From positions 59,478 to 123,477 of the forward strand of contig NZ_KL647085.1 in NCBI RefSeq assembly GCF_000725625.1: a DNA stretch of 64,000 nucleotides, written 5' to 3'. The stretch is from Streptomyces sp. NRRL F-6676 (GTDB lineage Bacteria > Actinomycetota > Actinomycetes > Streptomycetales > Streptomycetaceae). Numbering within the stretch: position 1 is the stretch's first letter; the number at the start of each line of letters is the position of its first letter. The position numbers were made by a program, and so were the translations under genes. Below the pieces are notes generated by a model. That model made no database searches, was not told the origin of the DNA, and saw only the letters and a program-made list of their open reading frames with translations. Shown piece by piece: positions 8,581 to 16,511 of this stretch.

Positions 8581-9108
8581 TCAGCCGCCCGTTCCGGTGG
8601 TGTACCCCTCGGCCTGGGTGTTCTCGTCGGCGACGCGGACGCCGTAGCGGTAGGCCAGCTTGCCGCCCAGGAACCCCGAGACACCCAGCGCCGCCACGCT
8701 GATCGCGGACAGCACCAGCTGGCCGACGCCCACGCTCCCCCCGCTGGTGTAGTCGGCGTGCCGCCACAGGAAGTTGACGACGTAGGCGGCGGTCACCAGC
8801 AGGTTCAGCGTCATGTGGAGCAGGGCGGTGCGGAAGGCCGGGGTGGCCGTCGGGATCGCGAACAGGTCGAGGAACCCGACCACGGCCGCGAGCAGCGCGC
8901 CGATCACGCCGATGGCGATCAGCCACTCCGAGGACTGGGTCAGGAAGCCCGGCCGGTCGACGAGGTGCGAGGCGATGTCGAACACCAGGCCGGTCACCCA
9001 GGCACCGATCGGCACGGTCACCAGGATCGGGTGGAACGGGTGGCCGTACGGGCCGGCGAGCGGGGCGCTGACCGGACGCTTCGCCTGCGGGGGAGACTGA
9101 TCGGACAT
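8581..9108 (-). CDS. DUF2231-type membrane protein
   Basis: The 175-residue protein has four predicted transmembrane helices (for example LVTVPIGAWVTGLVFDIASH and LIAIGVIGALLAAVVGFLDL) and the HP-x-HP opening (GHPFHPILVT) typical of DUF2231. Members often sit next to redox or b-type-cytochrome genes, and the conserved histidines may bind heme; the function is unproven. The ATG at 9108 has a good GGAGG. It is first in a two-gene unit with folE and diverges from a Cys-rich regulator across a palindromic promoter region. Confidence 0.85.
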   Translation of the reverse strand: MSDQSPPQAKRPVSAPLAGPYGHPFHPILVTVPIGAWVTGLVFDIASHLVDRPGFLTQSSEWLIAIGVIGALLAAVVGFLDLFAIPTATPAFRTALLHMTLNLLVTAAYVVNFLWRHADYTSGGSVGVGQLVLSAISVAALGVSGFLGGKLAYRYGVRVADENTQAEGYTTGTGG

Positions 9109-9127
9109 GACGACCTCCAGTAGTTTC

Positions 9128-9143
9128 ACCAATCATTGTTGGT
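9128..9143. promoter_or_regulatory. Palindromic candidate operator
   Basis: ACCAATCATTGTTGGT has perfect 5-bp arms (ACCAA/TTGGT) around 6 bp. Imperfect symmetry extends to CCAG...CTGG about 10 bp further out on each side. It is an AT-rich island between the divergent DUF2231-folE unit and the regulator gene, 20 bp upstream of the former start, which is a natural place for that regulator to bind. Confidence 0.5.
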
Positions 9144-9228
9144 TTAATTGCTGGGGCGCGTCAAGGTCCCCAGATGGAGGACCCGCGGGAACACTTGTGC
9201 CTACGTGCGTGGGAGTTACTGTGGGCGT

Positions 9229-10017
9229 GTGGCTTACGAATCCTCCTCACCGGCCGGCGCGGCCGACCGCGCCATCGACTCCGTCAGCGTGCTGAGCGAG
9301 GACTCACGGCGGCGCATGTTCCTCTTCATCCGCCGCGCCGGCCACGCCGTCACCCGCGACGAGGCCGCCGCGAGCGCCGGGATATCCAGCAAGCTCGCCG
9401 CCTTCCACCTCGACAAGCTCGTCGACGCCGGTCTCCTGCGGGCCCGCTACGAGGCACCGGGCGGCATCCGCAAGGTCGGCAGGCGGCCCAAGGTGTACGA
9501 GCCCACCGACGCGCAGATCACCGTGAACATCCCCGACCGGCGCCACGAACTCCTGGCGGACCTCCTCCTGGACGCCGTCCTGACCGAGGGCGCCGACGAG
9601 AACGCCGCGCAGGCGGCCGTGCGCAGCGCGGAACGACGCGGCCGGCGCCTGGGCCGCGACGCGCGGGAGGAGACGCGCCCGGGGCGGCTGGGCCCCGAGC
9701 GCGGACTGACCGCGTGCGAGCGCCTGCTGGACGAGTACGGCTACGAACCCGTCCGGGAGACCCCCACCCGGCTCCGGCTGCGCAACTGCCCCTTCCACCC
9801 GCTGGCGAGCAAGGCGCCCGACCTGGTGTGCGGCATGAACCAGGCCTTCCTCTCCGGCTGTCTGAGCGGGCTGGAGGTCAACGGGGTGCGGGCCGTCCTG
9901 GCCCCCGAACCCGGGGAGTGCTGTGTGCGACTCACCCCGGGCGACACCGAGGACGAGGACCGGACGGCTCCCGAAGGCGGGACGGCTCCCGAGGGCCGGA
10001 CGGCCGGAGACGGCTGA
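9229..10017 (+). CDS. ArsR/SufR-like winged-helix regulator with a Cys-rich C-terminus
   Basis: The 262-residue protein starts with an ArsR-like winged helix (VTRDEAAASAGISSKLAAFH as recognition region, then LVDAGLLRARYE). Its C-terminal domain carries spaced cysteines (RNCPFHPL, DLVCGMNQ, SGCL, ECCVRL). Related COG2345/SufR-type proteins hold an Fe-S cluster or other redox-sensitive centre there, so it is probably a redox or metal-sensing repressor. The GTG at 9229 with GGGAG upstream is the best start. The gene diverges from DUF2231-folE over the 9128 palindrome, so autoregulation and control of that pair are likely. The last 20 residues are a low-complexity Gly/Arg/Pro tail. Confidence 0.8.
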   Translation: MAYESSSPAGAADRAIDSVSVLSEDSRRRMFLFIRRAGHAVTRDEAAASAGISSKLAAFHLDKLVDAGLLRARYEAPGGIRKVGRRPKVYEPTDAQITVNIPDRRHELLADLLLDAVLTEGADENAAQAAVRSAERRGRRLGRDAREETRPGRLGPERGLTACERLLDEYGYEPVRETPTRLRLRNCPFHPLASKAPDLVCGMNQAFLSGCLSGLEVNGVRAVLAPEPGECCVRLTPGDTEDEDRTAPEGGTAPEGRTAGDG

Positions 10018-10128
10018 CGCCACCGGGGCCGGCCGCCGCCGGGCGTGCGGTGGGCCCACCGGCACGCGGACGGGGCCCGCGCCGCGGGCCCCGTCCGGTG
10101 GTGCGCGACGCCGTCGCGCCGCGCGGAG

Positions 10129-11502
10129 TCAGACCTTCTGCCACAGCGCCGGCGTCGTGGCCGGCTGCCACGCGCCCTGCGCCTGGTGCGGCTGGAGGCA
10201 CACATAGGTGACGCCGCCGTACGTCACCTTCGCGCCCACGTCGTACACCGCGCCCGCCGCCCAGGTGCCGGACTCCGGCTCCGGCGTGGTGCCCGGCGTC
10301 TCGGTGGTGGCCGTGTCCGTGGTGAGCGTCAGACCGAAGGCGCTCAGCGCCGGGTTGACCGGCTGGTAGTACGTCGTCCCGCCGCTGGTGCAGTCACCGG
10401 AGCCGCCGGAGGTGACACCCTGCGCCTGGCTGCCGGAGAGGTACGGGCCGCCGGAGTCGCCGGGCTCGGCGCACACCGTCGTCCGCGTCACCCCGTCGAC
10501 CGTGCCCTCCGGGTAGGTCACGCTCGTGTCGTGCTCCTCGATGGTGCCGCAGTGCCAGCCCGTGGTGGAGCCCGAGCGGCAGACCGAGGCGCCCACCAGC
10601 GCCTCCACCGAGCCGGACACCGTCACGTCCGCGCCGCCCTCGCCCTTGACGTGCGGGGTGGCCGTCCAGTCGTCGTTGGCGGCGACCCAGGAGTAGTCGT
10701 GGCCGGGGAACACCGAGTCCTGGAAGGTGCCCTGGGCCACCTGGTTGTACCCGGTGGTCGTGTCGCCCTTGCCGCCGCAGTGCCCGGCGGAGACGAAGCC
10801 CTGCTGCTCGCCCTTGGTGACGGAGAACCCGACGGAGCAGCGCGCCTCGTCGTTGATGTAGTACGCGTCGCCGCCGGTGATGTCGTACAGCGCGCGCGGC
10901 TGGTCCTTGGACACCTTCACCGCCACCCGCGTACGGTCCACCCGGGCGGCCTTCACCAACGCGTCCGCCGCGGCCTTGCTGGTGGCCTGCACGGTCACCC
11001 GGTTGTTGCGGATGTCGACGTACCGCACCGGGGTCCGCCGGCCCTTCGTGGCGGCGGCGGCCCTGTCCAGCTTCGTCTTGACGGTCCGCAGGTCGGCCAG
11101 CGCCACCTTGACGACCTTGGCGTCGGCGCCGCCCGCCTCGATGGCGGCGACGTCCGCCTTGTTGGTGGTGGCGACGGTCAGTCCGGCCGACGTCTTCCCG
11201 TGCACCCAGGCACCGGCGAAGCGGGTGCCGAGCGCGTTGTGCAGCCGGCCGGCCCGGGTGCCGGCCTCCGCCTCGTTCGTCAGCCGCTGTCTGGCCTGGG
11301 CCGCGGTCAGCCCCAGGTCGCGCCGGAGCGCGTGCAGGACCTCGGCCGAGGGCCGGTCGGCGCCGAGTGTCCGGGCCGCCGAGGGGCCGTCGGCGGGCGG
11401 CACGGACGAGGCGGTGGCCGTCGCCTGGGACGGGTTCGCCAGCACGAGCGAACCGAGCACGGTCAGGACGGCACAGCCTGCGCCGACGTGTCTACGGGCC
11501 AT
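10129..11502 (-). CDS. Secreted S1 serine protease with chitin-binding domain (streptogrisin C-like)
   Basis: The 457-residue precursor has a signal peptide (MARRHVGAGCAVLTVLGSLV...), an alpha-lytic-type pro-domain (SAEVLHALRRDLGLTAAQAR), and an S1 protease domain with the triad His241 (SAGHC), Asp269 (HDYSW) and Ser350 (EPGDSGGP). A C-terminal CBM5/12-type chitin-binding module follows (WAAGAVYDVGAKVTYGGVTY to the final ALWQKV). This layout matches streptogrisin C. The pro-domain acts as a folding chaperone and is cleaved off, and the enzyme works outside the cell on protein bound to chitin. The ATG at 11502 has GGGAG upstream. A perfect 18-bp palindrome lies 66 bp upstream of the start. Confidence 0.92.
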   Translation of the reverse strand: MARRHVGAGCAVLTVLGSLVLANPSQATATASSVPPADGPSAARTLGADRPSAEVLHALRRDLGLTAAQARQRLTNEAEAGTRAGRLHNALGTRFAGAWVHGKTSAGLTVATTNKADVAAIEAGGADAKVVKVALADLRTVKTKLDRAAAATKGRRTPVRYVDIRNNRVTVQATSKAAADALVKAARVDRTRVAVKVSKDQPRALYDITGGDAYYINDEARCSVGFSVTKGEQQGFVSAGHCGGKGDTTTGYNQVAQGTFQDSVFPGHDYSWVAANDDWTATPHVKGEGGADVTVSGSVEALVGASVCRSGSTTGWHCGTIEEHDTSVTYPEGTVDGVTRTTVCAEPGDSGGPYLSGSQAQGVTSGGSGDCTSGGTTYYQPVNPALSAFGLTLTTDTATTETPGTTPEPESGTWAAGAVYDVGAKVTYGGVTYVCLQPHQAQGAWQPATTPALWQKV

Positions 11503-11567
11503 CAGGTGGTACTCCCTCAGCTTCGACGGAACGGGGAACCTCACGGAACCTCTCGAAGCCGTAGACA

Positions 11568-11585
11568 TTGCCGCGAACGCGGCAA
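11568..11585. promoter_or_regulatory. Palindrome upstream of the protease gene
   Basis: TTGCCGCGAACGCGGCAA has 8-bp perfect arms around AA, 66 bp upstream of the protease ATG. Two direct GGAACCTC copies lie nearby at 11535-11552. The position fits an operator for a protease regulator; which one is unknown. Confidence 0.4.
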
Positions 11586-11842
11586 AAGATGCCGGGATTG
11601 ACCCGTTCCGGGGGCGCGGGGCGGGGGAGAGTGCGCCAGGGCCGGGCGGGGTCCGCTGTGTGATGAATGTCCGCGTGCGTCCCCCCGTGCGGAGGACGGC
11701 CGGTCCGTCAGTTCGTCAGCGGGACGGCTCCCTGCTCCTCCGTCCGTGGGACGAGCGGGGTTTTCGTTCGCGTGTCGCGCGGTCGCCCTGCCAGCGTGGG
11801 CCCGCCCGGGGCGAGCGCCCCGGCAGGCGGAAGGAGTCGAAG

Positions 11843-12082
11843 GTGACGGTTGGTGAAGCCCGTACGGGGATGCGTCGGGCGGTCGTCCTGGCCATGGGAG
11901 GCGGACTGATGCTCCTCCCCGTCGGCACCGCGCACGCCGACGGCGGTCTCGCCACGGGGTCGGCGACCGGGCGGGTGACCGAGGTGGCCTACCCCGTGGC
12001 GGAGACGGTGCTGCGGGAGGCCCCGACGATGCTGCCGGAGGAGGTGGCCCGGGTCGGGTCTAGCCGGTCAACGGAATCCTGA
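11843..12082 (+). CDS. Small putative secreted protein
   Basis: A GTG with a strong GGAAGGAG site opens 79 codons. The sequence MRRAVVLAMGGGLMLLPVGT followed by AHA-D looks like a signal peptide and cleavage site, leaving about 50 mature residues (GGLATGSATGRVTEVAYPVA...). No cysteines or known domain are present. The 3' end overlaps the 3' end of the convergent histidine kinase gene by 23 bp. An in-frame ATG at 11870 would remove nine residues but has no proper ribosome site. Function unknown. Confidence 0.6.
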   Translation: MTVGEARTGMRRAVVLAMGGGLMLLPVGTAHADGGLATGSATGRVTEVAYPVAETVLREAPTMLPEEVARVGSSRSTES

Positions 12083-13649
12083 GCGTGAACGTGGTCGCGC
12101 CGGGACCGCCCGTCACGTCGACGGTGCCGCCGTGCGCCTCGACCAGGGACCGGACGACCGCGAGCCCCAGCCCGCTGCCGCCGCGGTCGCGGCTGCGGGC
12201 CGCATCGACACGGTAGAACCGGTCGAAGATCCGCCCCCGGTCGGCGGCCGGTATCCCGGGGCCGGCGTCGGTGACGTGGACGACGGCGGTGCGGGGGCCG
12301 GCGGGCGTGGTACCGGGACCGGTGGCGACGCCTGTGCCGCCGTGCCCGCCGGGCGTGGCGGCCGGTGTCCGCGCGGGCGCCGGTCGCGGTGCCCGGCGGG
12401 GCGCCGGTACCGGCACCTCCGCCGGGTGCGGTGCCTCCACCGTCACCCCGACCGACACCTCCGTACCCGGCGGGGTGTGCACCGCCGCGTTGGTCAGCAG
12501 GTTGTCCACCACCTGCCGGATCCGCGCGGGGTCGAGCCGCGTCCGCAGCTCGTCCGGTCCGGCCGTCACGGTCAGCGGACGGTCCGGGTGGCTCGCGCGG
12601 AACGCGTCCGCCGCCCGCCGCACCAGCTCCACCAGATCGGTCTCCTCCACCCGCAGCGGCGCCTCCACCTCCGCCGCGTCCAGCCGGGCGAGCAGCAGCA
12701 GATCGTCCAGGAGCACGCCCATCCGGGCGGCCTCCGCGCGCAGCCGGGCCAGATGCCTGTCCCGTTCCTCGGGGGAGTGGGCGGCCGCGTACTGGAACAG
12801 GTCCGCGTAGCCGCGCACCGACATCAGCGGGGTGCGCAGTTCGTGCGAGGCGTCCGCGACGAACCGCCGCAGCCGCCGCTCGGCCTCCGCGCGGACCACG
12901 AGCGAGTCGTCGATGTGCTCCAGCATGGTGTTGAACGCCGAGCGCAGCTCCTCGATCTCCGGGGCCCCGCTGCGGCCGTCGGCGCGCACCGGCAGCCGCC
13001 CGGAGTCGGTCAGGTCGTGCGAGGTGATGTCGTGCGCGGTGGCCGCCAGGTCGCTCAGCGGCTTCAGTCCGCGCCGCAGCACCGCGCGCCCGGCCACCAC
13101 CAGCGCGACCAGCGCCGCCGCGAACGTCACCACCTGCACCGTGATCAGCCGCCGCGTGGTCGCCTGCACGTCCGCCAGCGGCGCCGCGCTGACCAGCACC
13201 ACCCCGTGCTCCACCGGGCAGGCCCGCAGCAGATACGTGCCCTCGCCGGGGATCCGGGCGGTGCGGGTCAGATGCTCGGAGCCCGAGGCCGGCTGCGCCT
13301 CGGCGACGGCCGCGAGGGCGCCGGTGTCGGCGGGCACGTCGGCGGGGCGGCGCAGCACGGCGTGGCCGTCCTTCACCTCGTACACGGCGGTGTACCAGCC
13401 GTAGTACGGCCGCCGCTCCACCGTGCCGTGCGTCTTGGCGTCCTTGGTCTGCACGACCTGCACCAGCTTCATCTGCTCGGCGAGCTGGCGCTCCTGGTAC
13501 TGCCGCATGTACATCGTCAACGCGGTGCCGACCACCGCGAACACCACCAGGGACAGCGCGCCCACGCCCAGCGCGAGCCGGGTGCCGAGACGGAGCCGCC
13601 GGGGCGTCCCCGGCAGCCCGCGGTGCGGCCGGCGCGGCCGGCCTCTCAC
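12060..13649 (-). CDS. Sensor histidine kinase
   Basis: The 529-residue kinase has two membrane helices (about residues 24-48 and 168-190) flanking a periplasmic-side sensor, then HAMP (LKPLSDLAATAHDI), a dimerisation domain with the H-box FVADASHELRTPL, and an HATPase_c domain with the N-box NLLTNAAVH, G1 DAGPGIP and G2 GGSGLGLAVV. An unusual Pro/Ala/Gly-rich insert of about 50 residues separates the N-box from G1. The GTG start overlaps the response regulator stop (GTGA), so regulator and kinase form a coupled pair. The stimulus is unknown; the layout resembles TrcS/CseC-type actinobacterial kinases. Confidence 0.93.
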   Translation of the reverse strand: MRGRPRRPHRGLPGTPRRLRLGTRLALGVGALSLVVFAVVGTALTMYMRQYQERQLAEQMKLVQVVQTKDAKTHGTVERRPYYGWYTAVYEVKDGHAVLRRPADVPADTGALAAVAEAQPASGSEHLTRTARIPGEGTYLLRACPVEHGVVLVSAAPLADVQATTRRLITVQVVTFAAALVALVVAGRAVLRRGLKPLSDLAATAHDITSHDLTDSGRLPVRADGRSGAPEIEELRSAFNTMLEHIDDSLVVRAEAERRLRRFVADASHELRTPLMSVRGYADLFQYAAAHSPEERDRHLARLRAEAARMGVLLDDLLLLARLDAAEVEAPLRVEETDLVELVRRAADAFRASHPDRPLTVTAGPDELRTRLDPARIRQVVDNLLTNAAVHTPPGTEVSVGVTVEAPHPAEVPVPAPRRAPRPAPARTPAATPGGHGGTGVATGPGTTPAGPRTAVVHVTDAGPGIPAADRGRIFDRFYRVDAARSRDRGGSGLGLAVVRSLVEAHGGTVDVTGGPGATTFTLRIPLTG

Positions 13650-14344
13650 TCGGCGGCCCGCCGGGCCACGTAGCCGACCCCGCGCACGGTGTGGATCAGC
13701 GGCACCTCGCCGCCGTCGGTCGCCTCCAGCTTGCGGCGCAGCCGGCTGACGACCAGCTCGACCACGTTGGACCGGCCGCCGAAGCCGTAACTCCAGACGT
13801 CGTCCAGGATCTGCGCCTTGGTCAGCACGGCGGGGGACTTGCGCAGCAGACAGCGCAGCACGTCGTACTCGGTCGGGGTGAGCGCGAGCAGATGGTCGCC
13901 GCGGCGGACCTCGCGGGTCTCCTCGTCCATCGTCAGGTCCGCGACCCGCAGCACGGCGCGCGCGCCGCCGGGCCCGGCGCTGCGGCGCAGCACCGTGCGG
14001 AGCCGGGCCATCAGCTCCTCCACGGCGAACGGTTTGACGAGGTAGTCGTCCCCGCCCCGGGTGAGCCCGGCGACGCGGTCGGCGACGCCGTCGCGGGCGG
14101 TGAGGAACACGACGGGGACGGACATGCCGGCGTCGCGCAGCCGGTCGAGCACGCCGAAGCCGTCGACGCCGGGGAGCATCAGATCGAGCACGACGATGTC
14201 CGGCCGGAACGCGGCGGCACGTCTGAGCGCCTCCTCACCGGAGTACGCCGTGACCGCCTCCCAGCCCTCGTACCGGGCGACGGTGGCCACGAGATCGGCG
14301 ATGGGGGGATCGTCGTCCACGACGAGCAGCCGAACGGGGTTCAC
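13646..14344 (-). CDS. OmpR/PhoB-family response regulator
   Basis: The 232-residue protein has a receiver domain with the acidic pocket DDD (residues 10-12), phosphoacceptor Asp54 in VLDLMLPG and a Lys in YLVKPF. A winged-helix DNA-binding domain follows (LTPTEYDVLRCLL ... VVELVVSRLRRKLE ... IHTVRGVGYV). It is transcribed ahead of the kinase with a GTGA overlap and should be its partner. Target genes cannot be read from the sequence; the divergent gene blocks nearby share no obvious direct-repeat operator. Confidence 0.95.
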   Translation of the reverse strand: MNPVRLLVVDDDPPIADLVATVARYEGWEAVTAYSGEEALRRAAAFRPDIVVLDLMLPGVDGFGVLDRLRDAGMSVPVVFLTARDGVADRVAGLTRGGDDYLVKPFAVEELMARLRTVLRRSAGPGGARAVLRVADLTMDEETREVRRGDHLLALTPTEYDVLRCLLRKSPAVLTKAQILDDVWSYGFGGRSNVVELVVSRLRRKLEATDGGEVPLIHTVRGVGYVARRAAE

Positions 14345-14437
14345 GCCTCCATTCTGCGCTACGCGGAACGGGCGTGGGGGTGGGGTGTCTTACCGCCCGG
14401 TCGCCCGCACCCGCGCACCCCCTCCCCCCGGAGCCCC

Positions 14438-14650
14438 CTACTCCTCGTCGAGCCTGAACCCCACCTTCAGGCCCACCTGGTAGTGCTCGATCTCCCCGTT
14501 CTCGATGTGGCCCCGCACCTGCGTCACCTCGAACCAGTCCAGGTTGCGCAGTGTCTGGGACGCCCGCGAGACCCCCTTGCGGATCGCGTCGTCGATCCCC
14601 TCCGTCGAACTGCCGACGATCTCGGTCACCCGGTACACGTTGTCGGACAT
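14438..14650 (-). CDS. Dodecin
   Basis: The 70-residue protein has the full dodecin sequence, from VYRVTEIVGSSTEGIDDAI through the central LDWFEVTQVRG (flavin-contacting Trp) to the VGLKVGFRLDEE end. Dodecins form hollow dodecamers that store riboflavin, FMN or CoA. A GAGGAG site precedes the ATG. The gene follows egtD by about 95 bp on the same strand and could be read through from the ergothioneine operon or have its own promoter. Confidence 0.93.
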   Translation of the reverse strand: MSDNVYRVTEIVGSSTEGIDDAIRKGVSRASQTLRNLDWFEVTQVRGHIENGEIEHYQVGLKVGFRLDEE

Positions 14651-14745
14651 ACGAATCGCTCCTCTCCACGGTGACGCACACACGCACACGTCACTCCACC
14701 GTGCCGCAGACGGCGCCGCCCCGCGAGGCGGCGCCGCCCCACCGG

Positions 14746-15708
14746 TCAGCGGACCGTGCTGAGCGAGAGCGCGAACCTCCCGCCGCGGTCCGTCCACCAG
14801 TGGCCGAGCTCCAGCCCGGCCGCGGCCAACTCCCCGCGTACCCCGTCCTCGCGGAACTTCGCCGAGACCTCCGTACGGAGTTCCTCGCCCGCGGCGAAGT
14901 CGACGGCCAGTCCGAGCGCGCGGATCTTCACGGTCTGGGCGGTGCGCGACCGCAGCCGCATCTCGATCCACTCGCGCCCGGCGTCCCAGAGGGCGACGTG
15001 GTCGAACGCGTCGGGATCGAAGTCGCCGCCCAGTTCGCGGTCGACGACGTTCAGCACGTTCTTGTTGAACGCGGCCGTCACCCCCGCCGCGTCGTCGTAC
15101 GCCGCGACGAGCACCGATGCGTCCTTGACGAGGTCCGTGCCGAGCAGCAGCGCGTCCCCGGGGGACAGCAGCGCCCGTACGGAGGCGAGGAACGCGGCCC
15201 GCTCCTCGGGCACCAGATTGCCGATGGTGCCGCCGAGGAACGCCACGAGCCGGGGCCCCGGGGTGTCCGGCAGGGCGAGGGAGGTGGTGAAGTCGGCGAG
15301 CAGCGCGTGCACGTCGAGCCCCGGGTACTCCTCGGTCAGCGCCCGGCCCGCCCGGCGCAGGGCGCTGTCGCTGACGTCGACGGGCACGTAGGTGCGCAGC
15401 TCGGTCAGGGCGTCCAGCAGGTGTCGGGTCTTCTCCGAGGAGCCGGAGCCCAGTTCGACGAGGGTGCGCGCCCCGGACGCCGCGGCGATCTCGCCCGAGC
15501 GGGCCATGAGGATCTCCCGCTCGGCGCGCGTGGGGTAGTACTCGGGCAGTTCGGTGATCTTCTCGAACAGTTCGCTGCCGTGGGCGTCGTAGAACCACTT
15601 CGGCGGCAGCCACTTGGGGGTACTGGTGAGGCCGCGCCGCACGTCGGTGCGGAGCGCGGTGTCGGTGGCGCCCTCGGGGAGGGTGCGGGTGAGAAGGAAC
15701 GGGCTCAC
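14746..15708 (-). CDS. egtD: Histidine N-alpha-trimethyltransferase EgtD
   Basis: The 320-residue SAM-dependent enzyme trimethylates L-histidine to hercynine, the first step of ergothioneine synthesis. Diagnostic segments are PPKWFYDAHGSELFEKITEL, EYYPTRAERE and the SAM-binding LVELGSGSSEKTRHLLDAL. The GTG start overlaps the egtC stop (GTGA). It is the last gene of the egtABCD operon. Confidence 0.95.
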   Translation of the reverse strand: MSPFLLTRTLPEGATDTALRTDVRRGLTSTPKWLPPKWFYDAHGSELFEKITELPEYYPTRAEREILMARSGEIAAASGARTLVELGSGSSEKTRHLLDALTELRTYVPVDVSDSALRRAGRALTEEYPGLDVHALLADFTTSLALPDTPGPRLVAFLGGTIGNLVPEERAAFLASVRALLSPGDALLLGTDLVKDASVLVAAYDDAAGVTAAFNKNVLNVVDRELGGDFDPDAFDHVALWDAGREWIEMRLRSRTAQTVKIRALGLAVDFAAGEELRTEVSAKFREDGVRGELAAAGLELGHWWTDRGGRFALSLSTVR

Positions 15709-16511
15709 GTGCGGGGCTCCTTCGGCGGTGCGGTGGGTGCGGGCGGCACCGGACGGTCGGGCTCGGGCTCCTTGAGGGGCGTGAGCAGGACCTCGGTGCG
15801 GCTCGCGGCGAGCAGGGTGCGGTCGGGGACCTCGCGCCAGCGCGGGTCGTCGTCGTAGGGCTCGGAGGCGACGACCGTGCGCCGGCCGGGTTCGGTCAGG
15901 TACCAGAGCGTGTCGCCCCAGGCGGTGGCGGCGATCGTGTCGCCGTCGGTGAGCAGCAGGTTGAGCCGGGAGCCGGGGGCGGCCGCGGCGACGTCGAGGA
16001 CCGTGTCGGCCAGCGCCTGGCCGGGCTCGTCGCCGCCGCGCAGCCGGTTCAGCGCGAGCGCCCAGACCAGCGCGGAGTCGTTGCGCGCCGCCAGGGCCAG
16101 CACCTCCTCGGCCGGCAGCGTGCGCGCGAGCGCCGCGAGGGAGCCGGGCCAGCCGGTGACGGCGCCGTTGTGGCTGAACAGCCAGCGGTCACCGGCGAAC
16201 GGCGCCGCCGCGGCCTCCGCGTCCGCACCCGACAGCGTGGCGTCCCGGACCGCGGCGAGCACCGCGCCCGCGCGCACCACACGCGCCAGGTCCGCGAACG
16301 ACAGATCGGCCCAGATCGGCCCGGCCTGCCGGTACCGGGCGGGCACCGGGTCGCCGTCGGCGTACCAGCCGACGCCGAAGCCGTCGGCGTTGACCGTCCC
16401 GTACCGCTGCCGGCGGGGCGCCCACGACTGCCGGTACAGCGCGTGCGGCGGCGCCACGAGCAGCGCGCCCAGCGGCTCCGGCGGACCGAGGTACGCCACG
16501 TGCCGGCACAT
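15705..16511 (-). CDS. egtC: Gamma-glutamyl-hercynylcysteine sulfoxide hydrolase EgtC
   Basis: The 268-residue class II glutamine amidotransferase-like hydrolase removes the glutamyl group from the EgtB product. Cys2 (MCRHVAYLG) is the N-terminal nucleophile after Met removal, and GTVNADGFGVGWY and LFSHNGAVTGW are family motifs. The C-terminal 20 residues are a Pro-rich tail. It overlaps egtB (ATGA) and egtD (GTGA). Confidence 0.95.
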   Translation of the reverse strand: MCRHVAYLGPPEPLGALLVAPPHALYRQSWAPRRQRYGTVNADGFGVGWYADGDPVPARYRQAGPIWADLSFADLARVVRAGAVLAAVRDATLSGADAEAAAAPFAGDRWLFSHNGAVTGWPGSLAALARTLPAEEVLALAARNDSALVWALALNRLRGGDEPGQALADTVLDVAAAAPGSRLNLLLTDGDTIAATAWGDTLWYLTEPGRRTVVASEPYDDDPRWREVPDRTLLAASRTEVLLTPLKEPEPDRPVPPAPTAPPKEPRT

